DNA from: Trichloromonas sp034006665
Lineage (GTDB): Bacteria > Desulfobacterota > Desulfuromonadia > Desulfuromonadales > Trichloromonadaceae
Assembly (NCBI RefSeq): GCF_034006665.1
Contig: NZ_JAVESI010000013.1
Coordinates: 1 to 64,000, forward strand
Length of the DNA stretch: 64,000 bases
Direction of reading: 5' to 3'
A program made the translations under genes and the position numbers. Below are positions 33,640 to 41,728 of the stretch, one piece after another. Position 1 is the first letter of the stretch, and every line of letters starts with the position of its first letter. Under the pieces are notes generated by a model. The model was not told where the DNA came from and did no database searches. It saw nothing but the letters and a program-made list of their open reading frames with translations.

Positions 33640-36273
33640 ATGAAAAAAACACCGCCACCGGCACCCAGCGTCGACGATCAGGAAGCTGCCGCCGTGCCGC
33701 CGGAGCGATCGGAAAGCGCGCTCTTTCCCATCGCCGGTCTTGGCGCCTCCGCCGGCGGGCTGGAGGCGCTGGAGCAGTTTCTGCGGCATGTGCCGGAAGA
33801 CAGCGGCATGGCCTTTGTCGTCGTCCAGCATCTTGATCCGACCCACAAGGGGATCATGGCCGAACTCCTTCAGCGTGCCACCGGCATGGAAGTTTTCCAG
33901 GTGCGGGACCGGATGAAGGTGAAGCCGAACTGCGTCTATGTGATCCCCCCCAACAAAGATATGTCCATTCTCCACGGCGCGCTGCATCTGTTCGAGCCGA
34001 CGGCGCCCCGCGGCCTGCGGCTGCCCATCGATTTCTTTCTCCGCTCCCTGGCCGAGGACCGGCGGGAGCAGAGCATCGGGGTCATCCTTTCCGGCATGGG
34101 TTCGGACGGCACCATGGGGCTGCGGGCGATCAAGGAAAAGGCGGGCGTGGCGCTGGTTCAGGAGCCGTCCTCGGCCCGATTCGACAGTATGCCGCGCAGC
34201 GCCATCGACGCCGGCCTGGCCGATCTGGTCGCCCCGGCGGAGGAGTTGCCCGGGAAGATCATCGGCTACCTGCGCCATGCCCGGACCATCGTCAAGTCCG
34301 AGCATCCCCTGAAGGAGAAGGACCGGAGCGCCCTGGAGAAGGTCGTCATCCTGTTGCGCGCCAAGACCGGCCACGACTTCTCGATGTACAAGAAGAACAC
34401 CCTCTATCGCCGTATCGAGCGGCGCATGGGTATCCACCAGCTCGACCGGATCGCCGCCTATGTCCGCTACCTGCAGGAAAATCCGCAGGAGGTGGAACTC
34501 CTCTTCAAGGAACTGCTGATCGGTGTGACCAGCTTTTTCCGCGACCCGGCGGCCTGGGAGCAGCTTCGGGAAGAAGCGATACCGGCCCTTTTGGCGGGCC
34601 ACCCCACCGGCCGGGTACTTCGGGCCTGGTCGACCGGCTGTTCGAGCGGGGAGGAGGCCTATTCGCTGGCCATGGTCTTCAAGGAGGCCTTGGCCCGGGT
34701 CCAGCCCAAGGCCGGTTTTACCTTGCAAATCTTCGCCACCGACCTTGACCGGGACGCCATCGACAAAGCCCGCCAGGGCTTTTATCCGGCCAACATCGCC
34801 GCCGATGTCTCCGCCGAAAGGCTGGAGCGGTTTTTTATCCATGAGGATAACGGCTACCGGATCGGCAAGGAGATTCGGGAGATGGTGACTTTCGCCACCC
34901 AGAACGTCATCATGGACCCGCCCTTCACCAAGCTGGATATCCTCATCTGCCGCAACCTGTTGATCTATCTGACCCCTGAACTGCAGAAGAAGCTGCTGCC
35001 GCTTTTTCACTACAGCCTGAATCCCGGCGGAATTCTCTTTCTGGGGAGCGCGGAGACGGTCAGCGCCCATGCCGATCTGTTCGCGGCGCTGGGCCTCAAG
35101 TCGCGGCTCTTCCGGCGGCGCGAGTCGGTGCTTGCGGCCGAACCGGTCGCGTTTCCCGCTTCGTTTGTTCCCGTCCCGCCGGAAATGCCCAAGGAGTCGA
35201 CGATTTTGAAATCCACAGCCAATCTCCAGTCCCTCGCGGATCAGGTGCTGTTGCAGCACTTTGCCCCGCCCGCCATACTGGTCAACCACCAGGGGGACAT
35301 CCTCTACATCAGCGGGCGAACCGGCAAATACCTGGAGCCGGCGGCCGGCAAGGCCAACTGGAATATTTTCGCCATGGCCCGCGAGGGGCTCCGCTTCGAT
35401 TTGGGGATCGCCTTCCAGAAGGCGCTTCGGCAGAAAGAGGCGATCACCGTCAAAGGGCTCAAGGTCGGCGAGGGCGGTGTGACGCAGACCGTTGATCTCA
35501 CCGTCCAGGCGATCGAAGAGCCGGAGGCGCTGCGGGGTATGGCGATGATCGTCTTCAGCGAGGCGCCGACCCCCGACGAAAAGAAAGCGCCCGGCCGCTC
35601 CCGAAGCGCGGCTTCGGGCAGTGCCAAAGTGCTCGAACTGGAGCAGGAGCTGCGGCAGGCCCGCGAGGAAATGGAGACGCTGCGTGAGGAGATGCAATCC
35701 TCGCAGGAAGAACTCAAATCGACCAACGAGGAGTTGCAGTCGACCAACGAAGAGCTACAGTCTACCAACGAAGAGTTGACCACCTCCCGGGAAGAGATGC
35801 AGTCGCTGAACGAAGAACTGCAAACGGTGAACGCCGAGCAGCAGTCCAAAATGGACGAGCTGGCGCGCATCAACAACGATATGCGCAACCTGCTCAACAG
35901 CACGGAGATCGTCACCATCTTTTTGGACAACGACCTCCATGTGCGGCGCTTCACCCCCGGCGCCAACAAACTCTTCAAGCTGCTTCCGGGCGATGTGGGG
36001 CGGCCGCTTTCCGACATCGCCAGCGACCTGCTCTATCCGGAAATGATCGAAGAGACCCGCGAGGTGCTGCGAACCCTGGTCTTTTCGGAAAAGCAGATCG
36101 CCGCCACCAACGGGCGTTGGTTCTCGGTGCGGATCATGCCCTATCGCACCATGGAGGACGTGATCGGCGGGGTGGTGATTACCTTTGCCGACATTACCGC
36201 GGCCAAGACCCTGGAGGCGGAATTGCGCGGGGAGAATGCACGACTGAAGAAACTGCTTCAACCCGACGGTTAA
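33640..36273 (+). CDS. CheB-CheR-PAS fusion protein
   Basis: 877 residues. CheB methylesterase first (about 30-215: Ser in GLGASAGGLEALEQF, His in FVVVQHLDPTHKG, Asp in LSGMGSDGTMGL). CheR methyltransferase next (about 230-490: RAWSTGCSSGEEAYSLAM for SAM, then FATDLDRDAI and ILICRNLLIYL). Then a PAS-like segment, a long coiled coil built of repeats such as STNEELQSTNEEL (about 665-755), and a PAS domain (about 760-865). The usual C-terminal histidine kinase of many such fusions is absent. No chemoreceptor or flagellar genes are near. It precedes a sigma-54 activator by 57 bp, so the pair likely forms one signalling unit. Confidence 0.9.
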   Translation: MKKTPPPAPSVDDQEAAAVPPERSESALFPIAGLGASAGGLEALEQFLRHVPEDSGMAFVVVQHLDPTHKGIMAELLQRATGMEVFQVRDRMKVKPNCVYVIPPNKDMSILHGALHLFEPTAPRGLRLPIDFFLRSLAEDRREQSIGVILSGMGSDGTMGLRAIKEKAGVALVQEPSSARFDSMPRSAIDAGLADLVAPAEELPGKIIGYLRHARTIVKSEHPLKEKDRSALEKVVILLRAKTGHDFSMYKKNTLYRRIERRMGIHQLDRIAAYVRYLQENPQEVELLFKELLIGVTSFFRDPAAWEQLREEAIPALLAGHPTGRVLRAWSTGCSSGEEAYSLAMVFKEALARVQPKAGFTLQIFATDLDRDAIDKARQGFYPANIAADVSAERLERFFIHEDNGYRIGKEIREMVTFATQNVIMDPPFTKLDILICRNLLIYLTPELQKKLLPLFHYSLNPGGILFLGSAETVSAHADLFAALGLKSRLFRRRESVLAAEPVAFPASFVPVPPEMPKESTILKSTANLQSLADQVLLQHFAPPAILVNHQGDILYISGRTGKYLEPAAGKANWNIFAMAREGLRFDLGIAFQKALRQKEAITVKGLKVGEGGVTQTVDLTVQAIEEPEALRGMAMIVFSEAPTPDEKKAPGRSRSAASGSAKVLELEQELRQAREEMETLREEMQSSQEELKSTNEELQSTNEELQSTNEELTTSREEMQSLNEELQTVNAEQQSKMDELARINNDMRNLLNSTEIVTIFLDNDLHVRRFTPGANKLFKLLPGDVGRPLSDIASDLLYPEMIEETREVLRTLVFSEKQIAATNGRWFSVRIMPYRTMEDVIGGVVITFADITAAKTLEAELRGENARLKKLLQPDG

Positions 36274-36330
36274 TCGGGCCGACGACGATCCCGGTTTTTC
36301 TCCTCGATCCGGGGCATAAGAGAGGTGAGC

Positions 36331-38049
36331 ATGGGCATCGATATGGACAACAATCGGTTGACGCCGGGAAATGAGGTGCGCCGGCAGGCGGAAGAGCAGG
36401 TTCGGACGAAGCTGGATGAACGGCATGCGCCGCGGACCGAGGCGGAAACCCACCGGCTGCTGCATGAGCTGGAGGTTCACCAGCTTGAACTGGAGATGCA
36501 GAATGCCGAACTGCGCCGCGCCCGCGAGGAACTTGAGGTTGCGCTCGCCAAGTACGCCGAACTCTATGATTTCGCTCCCATCGGCTACTTCACTTTCGAC
36601 GCGGGCGGGCTGATCCGCGAGGTCAACCTGACCGGCGCGCAACTGCTGGGGGTCGAGCGCCGGCGTCTGGTCGATCAAGCCTTCAGTACGTTTATCGACG
36701 ATGCGGATGAAAGGGCGCTTTTTTCCCGGCACCTCGAAAAAGTTTTGCAACGGCAGGGAATTCAGAAATGCGAAATCAGCTTCACCGGAAAAGACGGCAC
36801 GCTGATTCATGGGCAGTTGCAGAGCGTCGCGGTGGCGACGCCGGATGACCAGGGCGTTTACATTTTAACCTCGATCGTTGACGGCACGGTTCAGGCCCGA
36901 TTGGAAACGACGTTGCGCCATGCCCACGACGAGATGGAATCCACAGTCCAGGAACGGACGACGGAACTGACCCGATCCAATGTGCTGCTCACCAAGGAGA
37001 TCGACGAACACAAGCGCACGGAAGCGTCCCTTCAGGGGGCCTTCGCGGAAATCAAGCAGTTGTCGGACCGGCTCCTGGAAGAGAACATCGAGTTGCAGCA
37101 GGAGGTTGTGCGGGAATACGACTTCACCGAGATCATCGGGCAAAGCAATGCCATCTCCTATGTCTTTTTCCGGGTTGAGCAGGTGGCGCCGCAGGATGCG
37201 ACCGTGTTGTTGCTGGGCGAGACCGGCACCGGCAAGGGCCTGGTCGCCCGCGCCATCCACCGCCGCAGCGCGCGCAAGGACCGGCCGATGATTACGGTCA
37301 ACTGCACGGCGCTGCCGGCGAACCTCATCGAAAGCGAGCTCTTCGGGCGGGAAAAAGGGGCGTTCACCGGCGCCCATGCCCGGCAGATGGGGCGCTTTGA
37401 ACTGGCCGACGGCGGCACCATCTTCCTCGACGAAATCGGCGAAATGCCGCTGGAGTTGCAGTGCAAGCTGCTGCGGGTCATTCAGGACGGCGAATTCGAA
37501 CGTCTGGGCAGCCCCCGTACCGTCAAGGTCGATGTCCGGATCATCGCCGCCAGCAACCGCGATCTGGAGGAAGAAATCCGCGCCGGCCGCTTCCGGGAAG
37601 ACCTCTTCTACCGGCTGAGCGTCTTTCCCATCACCATACCGCCCCTGCGGCAGCGTAAGGACGACATCCCGCTGCTCATCCGTTACTTCGTCGCCAAATA
37701 CAACAAGAAAATTGGCAGGAAGATCGAAACCGTATCAAACGAAACCATGGGCGCGCTCCAAGAGTACCACTGGCCCGGTAACGTGCGCGAACTGGAAAAC
37801 GTCATCGAGCGGGCGGTCATCACCAGCCAGGGATCGGTCCTTCAGGTTCTGGACCGGTTTGATGCTTTCCGGAAACCCGAGGAGGAACAGGAGCTCAAAC
37901 CCCTCGGCGATCTGGAACGCGATCACATTGTCCAGATGCTCCAGAAGACGGGCTGGCGCATTGAGGGGCCAAAAGGTGCGGCGCTCCTGCTCGGACTCAA
38001 CCCCAGCACGCTGCGCGCCCGAATGCGTAAATACGGCATCCGCCGTTAA
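36331..38049 (+). CDS. Sigma-54-dependent transcriptional activator with PAS domain
   Basis: 572 residues. Coiled coil (about 15-75), PAS (about 75-190), a second coiled coil (to about 265), AAA+ domain (about 268-505: Walker A GETGTGKG near 297, GAFTGA near 343, FLDEIGEMPLELQCKLLRV) and a Fis-type helix-turn-helix at the C-terminus (GAALLLGLNPSTLRARMRKY). The GAFTGA loop means it contacts sigma-54. There is no receiver domain, so it is not a classic response regulator; the PAS domain may sense a ligand or contact the CheB-CheR-PAS partner. The ATG at 36331 follows AGAGG; GTG at 36325 is possible. The first conserved upstream element begins 28 bp after its stop. Confidence 0.92.
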   Translation: MGIDMDNNRLTPGNEVRRQAEEQVRTKLDERHAPRTEAETHRLLHELEVHQLELEMQNAELRRAREELEVALAKYAELYDFAPIGYFTFDAGGLIREVNLTGAQLLGVERRRLVDQAFSTFIDDADERALFSRHLEKVLQRQGIQKCEISFTGKDGTLIHGQLQSVAVATPDDQGVYILTSIVDGTVQARLETTLRHAHDEMESTVQERTTELTRSNVLLTKEIDEHKRTEASLQGAFAEIKQLSDRLLEENIELQQEVVREYDFTEIIGQSNAISYVFFRVEQVAPQDATVLLLGETGTGKGLVARAIHRRSARKDRPMITVNCTALPANLIESELFGREKGAFTGAHARQMGRFELADGGTIFLDEIGEMPLELQCKLLRVIQDGEFERLGSPRTVKVDVRIIAASNRDLEEEIRAGRFREDLFYRLSVFPITIPPLRQRKDDIPLLIRYFVAKYNKKIGRKIETVSNETMGALQEYHWPGNVRELENVIERAVITSQGSVLQVLDRFDAFRKPEEEQELKPLGDLERDHIVQMLQKTGWRIEGPKGAALLLGLNPSTLRARMRKYGIRR

Positions 38050-38076
38050 ACCATCAAAATCCCCCTTCACTCCGGC

Positions 38077-38129
38077 CCGCCATATCCGACGGTAATGCCA
38101 AGTATGACGGCCGCCGCTGACGGTTTTTC
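38077..38129 (+). promoter_or_regulatory. Conserved 53-bp upstream activating element, copy 1
   Basis: Inverted repeat CCGCCATA (38077-38084), 18 bp, TATGACGG (38103-38110; 7 of 8 match), then CCGCCGCTGACGGTTTTT. It aligns without gaps to 54972-55024 and 62265-62317. Its place about 120 bp upstream of a sigma-54 promoter suits an enhancer for the activator encoded just before it. The element is seen in the sequence; the binding protein is inferred. Confidence 0.75.
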
Positions 38130-38168
38130 CTTTCCTCGTCCCACCCCCATCCGAGTTTGCCCCTTTAT

Positions 38169-38212
38169 AATCAAAGCCTTGCCCTTGTAGCTACTGGTGG
38201 CACGTTCGTTGC
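38169..38212 (+). promoter_or_regulatory. IHF-like site and sigma-54 promoter, copy 1
   Basis: AATCAAAGCCTTG (38169-38181) fits the IHF consensus WATCAANNNNTTR exactly. TGGCACGTTCGTTGC (38198-38212) fits the sigma-54 -24/-12 consensus at every key base. The expected start is near 38224, giving a leader of about 220 nt before the PEP-CTERM gene. The stretch 38050-38447 holds no gene that I can support. Confidence 0.88.
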
Positions 38213-38447
38213 GATATCTGTTCCTATAGCCATAAGCGTACGGTTAATCGTGTGTTTCGTGAAACCGGCGTTGGATTTTCCTGAAGGCGATTTGTAGAAA
38301 TGCAGCCGCGACAAAACATTGAATCACCGTATTCGCCGGCAGCAGTTACTACCGATCGAAATGAAGATGTGAAGCGAACGGAAAAAGAGGCCCCCTGTCA
38401 TCTGCCGAAGTGCCGCGAAAAAAACCACCAACAGGAGTCCCCTGACC

Positions 38448-39041
38448 ATGAATGTCCGCCGGGTCCCAAAAATTTTCGCTCTCTGCCTGATGTTGGTCCT
38501 GCTCCCTTGCGGAGCCTTCGCCTCCCTGTACGTCGACCATTTTGCCGCCCCGCAGGGAGGACCGGCGCGGGCCGGCAGCGCTCGCGAAACGATCTTGCGC
38601 GACAGCCATTTTCTGTTGATCGACAAAACCCGGGAAAACGATGACCCCGAGGCTGTCGATATCCCAACCTATGAGTTCCTGAGTCTCTTCAGCGACGGTC
38701 TGTCGTCGACAGCAACCGGCTCGACACGGGTGACCCAGTACGACAGCCATGGCATCACCACCGGCGATATGCAGCTTCCCGCCATGGATGTCATCGTCGG
38801 CAGGATGCATAACGCCGTAGACAGCCGCATCATCTTTACCGGCAAGCCGACAAAAGCGGATAAAGCGCTTGACGGTGACCCGAGCGAAATCCTTCAGCTG
38901 GACAATTTGGCCGCCAGTTCCGCCGATGAATATGTCTTCGCTGGCGTACCGGTCCCCGAGCCGGCTACGCTTGTGCTCCTCACGACCGGCATTATCGGCC
39001 TCTGGCTACTCAAACGCCGGGCGAAAAAAGCCGTTATTTAG
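38448..39041 (+). CDS. PEP-CTERM sorting-domain protein
   Basis: 197 residues. Signal peptide at the N-terminus (ALCLMLVLLPCGAFA) and a C-terminal sorting tail: VPEPATLVLL, a hydrophobic helix and a basic KRRAKKAV end. Such proteins are exported and processed by an exosortase (EpsH) in exopolysaccharide-producing bacteria. The exosortase is not in the window. The body has no recognised domain. AGGAG precedes the ATG. It is the first gene behind sigma-54 promoter copy 1. Confidence 0.85.
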   Translation: MNVRRVPKIFALCLMLVLLPCGAFASLYVDHFAAPQGGPARAGSARETILRDSHFLLIDKTRENDDPEAVDIPTYEFLSLFSDGLSSTATGSTRVTQYDSHGITTGDMQLPAMDVIVGRMHNAVDSRIIFTGKPTKADKALDGDPSEILQLDNLAASSADEYVFAGVPVPEPATLVLLTTGIIGLWLLKRRAKKAVI

Positions 39042-39077
39042 CTTGCCCGCTTCGCTACCACCACACAGGAGACGATT

Positions 39078-39833
39078 ATGCTTTATAAAGCCCAAACCCT
39101 CAAGGGGTACACCTTGAACAGCCGCGACGGAGAAATCGGCAAGGTCAAGGAATTCTACTTTGACGACCAGCACTGGACGATTCGCTACTTGGTCGCCGAC
39201 ACGGGAACCTGGCTTATGGGTCGGCAGGTGCTGATTTCACCTTATGCGCTGATGGCCGTGAATACGGAAAAGCAAAACATCGAAATCAATCTGACTAAAC
39301 GGCAGATCGAGGACAGCCCGGCCCTGGAAAGCGACAAGCCCGTCTCGCGGCAATTTGAAGATGCCTACTACGGATTTTATGGCTGGCCGATGTATTGGGG
39401 CGGCCCGGATGTGTGGGGGACCTACCCGTTCATTGTGCATGACCCGGAAAAACTCAAACAAGCCACGGCGGAAGAGAAGACCTGGGATCCCTATTTGCGC
39501 AGTTCCCAAGATGTGACCGGCAGTCATCTTCAGGCGACAGACGGCGAACTCGGCCATGTCGCGGATTTTCTTATCGATGACGAGACCTGGGTGATTCGTT
39601 ATCTCATTATCGATACGCGAAACTGGTGGCCGGGGAAAAAGGCCTTGATCTCACCCAAATGGATTGAGCGCATCAGTTGGCTGGAGTCGAAAGTCTTCGT
39701 CAATCTGGCCCGCGAGGCGATCAAACAGGCGCCGGAATACCTGGAGGGGGCGCTGCTGACCCGGGACTATGAGGCCAGTCTTCATGCCCATTACCAGCGC
39801 GAGAAATACTGGAAAGATGACCCGACGGACTAA
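39078..39833 (+). CDS. Protein with two PRC-barrel domains
   Basis: 251 residues. Two similar halves: GYTLNSRDGEIGKVKEFYFD with WTIRYLVADTGTWLMGRQVL near the N-terminus, and HLQATDGELGHVADFLIDD with WVIRYLIIDTRNWWPGKKAL near residue 170. PRC-barrels bind partner proteins or RNA and are common in stress-region proteins; the role here is unknown. No signal peptide, so cytoplasmic. AGGAG lies 6 bp before the ATG, 36 bp after the PEP-CTERM gene, so it is likely in the same transcript. Confidence 0.85.
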   Translation: MLYKAQTLKGYTLNSRDGEIGKVKEFYFDDQHWTIRYLVADTGTWLMGRQVLISPYALMAVNTEKQNIEINLTKRQIEDSPALESDKPVSRQFEDAYYGFYGWPMYWGGPDVWGTYPFIVHDPEKLKQATAEEKTWDPYLRSSQDVTGSHLQATDGELGHVADFLIDDETWVIRYLIIDTRNWWPGKKALISPKWIERISWLESKVFVNLAREAIKQAPEYLEGALLTRDYEASLHAHYQREKYWKDDPTD

Positions 39834-39983
39834 GGGTGGTCCAGGTAAATCACCGCCGAGGTAACTCATATCGCCACCGGCCCGGGCTGTTGACGATGAT
39901 CGCTAGATCCGGCTCGAACCAGGGACGTTTCGGGTTCGGGGTGTGACGAGCGCCGATTAAAGCAACGCTGTATGAGGTAAATC

Positions 39984-40337
39984 ATGGGAATAAACGACGG
40001 GGAAGGCGATAGGACTGAAGAATCCGCGCCGTATGGCCAAGAACGTGGGAAGGCCAGCGGCTTTGACGAGGTCAAATCGACCGTGGCCGACAGGATTCAT
40101 CAAGTCGCCGAGGCGCTGGGCGAAAAAGCGGCGGAGCAGGATGCGCGATCGGGCGCGGCTCACTACGGAAAAGAGGCCTCCGAGTGGCTGGATCAATCCG
40201 CCGAGTACGTCCGGCAATTCGATTATAAGCAGGCGGACGCCAAGGTCCGGGAATACGTCAGGCAGAGCCCGGAGCGCAGCCTCTTGATCGCAGGGGCTGT
40301 CGGCCTGATTATCGGCGCTCTTTGGCGACGCCGGTAA
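39984..40337 (+). CDS. YqjD/ElaB-like membrane-anchored stress protein
   Basis: 117 residues. Amphipathic helical body (VKSTVADRIHQVAEALGEKA, WLDQSAEYVRQFDYKQADAK) and a C-terminal tail anchor (SLLIAGAVGLIIGALWRRR), as in the ElaB/YqjD family, where members bind ribosomes at the inner membrane in stationary phase. GAGGT precedes the ATG. It heads a row of four small genes (39984-41543) resembling the E. coli yqjDEK arrangement. Confidence 0.75.
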   Translation: MGINDGEGDRTEESAPYGQERGKASGFDEVKSTVADRIHQVAEALGEKAAEQDARSGAAHYGKEASEWLDQSAEYVRQFDYKQADAKVREYVRQSPERSLLIAGAVGLIIGALWRRR

Positions 40338-40351
40338 GGAGCGGTTTCCCG

Positions 40352-40708
40352 ATGACCAACACAGGTGCCAATCAAGACCCGGCCACGCCACCCGAGTCCC
40401 TCCCCGAATTATTGGGTCGGCTGGCCAAAAGCTCGGCGGCGGTGGTGCACAACGAAATCGATCTGGTTCTCCAGCAAATCCGCGAAAAGGGCAGGGCGGC
40501 TCTCGGTGGAATCTTGCTCGTCGCGACCGGAGCGGTTTTCGGGGTTGCCGGATTAGTGTCGCTGTGCGCCGCATCGATTATCCAGCTCACGGTTTACATG
40601 CCCCCCGCCATCGCGGCGCTGGTCACGGGAGTGGCGGTTAGTTTCGTCGGTGTCGTCATTGCCTTGATCGGTTACGGGCAATTGAAAAAATCGATTCGTA
40701 AGGCCTAG
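40352..40708 (+). CDS. YqjE/holin-superfamily III-like membrane protein
   Basis: 118 residues. A cytoplasmic N-part (LPELLGRLAKSSAAVVHNEI) and two membrane helices around ALGGILLVATGAVFGVAGLV and AALVTGVAVSFVGVVIALIG. This matches the Phage_holin_3_6/YqjE type, which is not a lysis gene. The ATG at 40352 is chosen for the AAGGAG at 40336-40341. It lies 14 bp after the YqjD-like gene. Confidence 0.75.
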   Translation: MTNTGANQDPATPPESLPELLGRLAKSSAAVVHNEIDLVLQQIREKGRAALGGILLVATGAVFGVAGLVSLCAASIIQLTVYMPPAIAALVTGVAVSFVGVVIALIGYGQLKKSIRKA

Positions 40709-40742
40709 AGCCGAGGGGAATACTTAAAAAGGAGAGGAACAA

Positions 40743-41189
40743 ATGGCTGAACGCGAGCGCTGCAGCGAAGATATTCGCCGGGATATCGCCAGGGAAGAGG
40801 AGAACCTTTCCCAGACCGTCGAGCAAATCGGCGAGCGCATCAAAGAGAAACTCGATTGGCGTGCCCAGGTGAAGGACTCTCCCTACTGGGCGCTGGGCGC
40901 TGCCGCCGGCCTGGGCTATTTGGCCTCGAAGGTCTTCGCCATACGCACCACGCCCATGGAGCGAATCCTGGGTTCCCTTGCCGAGGAAGTTCGCGGCTCA
41001 CTTGGGGGCCCGCCTTCCGCGGCCGCCGGGCCCGGCCTGATCCGGATGACCCTGCTGGGTATCGCCACCAAGGCCGCCGCCGACTGGATCAGGGACGAAT
41101 GTCCCCTCGACCGCGTAGCCCGCGGTGACGTCGGTCCGCGACCCGCTTCCTTTCGGGATGCCAATAGCGACCCGGAAACGAATATGTAG
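40743..41189 (+). CDS. DUF3618-like small membrane protein
   Basis: 148 residues. The N-terminus CSEDIRRDIAREEENLSQTV, EQIGERIKEKLDW has the DUF3618 pattern, followed by one membrane helix (YWALGAAAGLGYLASKVFAI) and a second weak one near residue 100. The function is unknown. Genes of this type accompany YqjD/YqjE homologues, as here. Ribosome site GGAGAGG is before the ATG. Confidence 0.7.
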   Translation: MAERERCSEDIRRDIAREEENLSQTVEQIGERIKEKLDWRAQVKDSPYWALGAAAGLGYLASKVFAIRTTPMERILGSLAEEVRGSLGGPPSAAAGPGLIRMTLLGIATKAAADWIRDECPLDRVARGDVGPRPASFRDANSDPETNM

Positions 41190-41228
41190 AACATCACCCA
41201 AACCCCAGATTCTTCAGGAGGAGATACC

Positions 41229-41543
41229 ATGGATACCGATAATTACCGAGACGGCACCGCCACCGAAAAACTCCTGGAACAAGGCGCCGAGGCTTACGAG
41301 CAAGCGGAGCGGGCGGTCGGCGACGCCTATGACAAAACGGCCCGGAAGGTCAGTGAAAGCTATGAGAAGGCCAAGAGTTATAGTCATGAAAATCAGGGCA
41401 AGACTATTTTTATCGCCTTAGGCATCGGCGTCGGCCTCGGCCTTCTCCTCGGCGCCAGTTCTCATCATCGCTCGCGTACCAGTCGCATTGCGGAACCTGT
41501 CGTCAATGCGCTCTCCGACGTGGCGTTGGCGTTCTTCCGTTAA
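41229..41543 (+). CDS. Second YqjD/ElaB-like protein
   Basis: 104 residues. A highly charged helical N-part (EKLLEQGAEAYEQAERAVGD, KVSESYEKAKSYSHENQGKT) and one membrane helix (IFIALGIGVGLGLLLGASS). It is similar in design to the protein at 39984 but not a close copy. A strong AGGAGGAG site precedes the ATG. It ends the small-gene row; a terminator follows at 41633. Confidence 0.72.
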   Translation: MDTDNYRDGTATEKLLEQGAEAYEQAERAVGDAYDKTARKVSESYEKAKSYSHENQGKTIFIALGIGVGLGLLLGASSHHRSRTSRIAEPVVNALSDVALAFFR

Positions 41544-41632
41544 GGCGAAGCAGCAGGGCGATCACAGGGGTTCGCCATGACGACCCGGTTGTTTCTCCGC
41601 CGGAGCAGGAAATCGGTAGCACCCAGGACGTC

Positions 41633-41687
41633 AGGGAGGAGAAATGGACTGCTGAATTTCATCGAGCGTCTTTCTCCTCCCTTTTTT
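41633..41687 (+). terminator. Large terminator hairpin holding a ribosome site and mini-ORF
   Basis: AGGGAGGAGAAA (41633-41644) pairs perfectly with TTTCTCCTCCCT (41671-41682), followed by T residues to 41687. The left arm is a strong ribosome site leading straight into ATG GAC TGC TGA (41643-41654). The hairpin lies between the YqjD-like row and the AI-2E-family gene, so it may end the first unit or attenuate the second. Confidence 0.75.
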
Positions 41688-41728
41688 AGCGGGACTCCAG
41701 GTGCCAAGATCACAACGGGAAAAACATC

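Noticed and set aside
38300..38644. 114-codon open frame overlapping the PEP-CTERM gene
   Set aside because: It has no ribosome site and overlaps the signal peptide region of a well-supported gene in another frame.
40352..40708. Phage lysis holin
   Set aside because: The holin-superfamily resemblance is of the YqjE type, in a row with YqjD-like genes; no phage genes are near.
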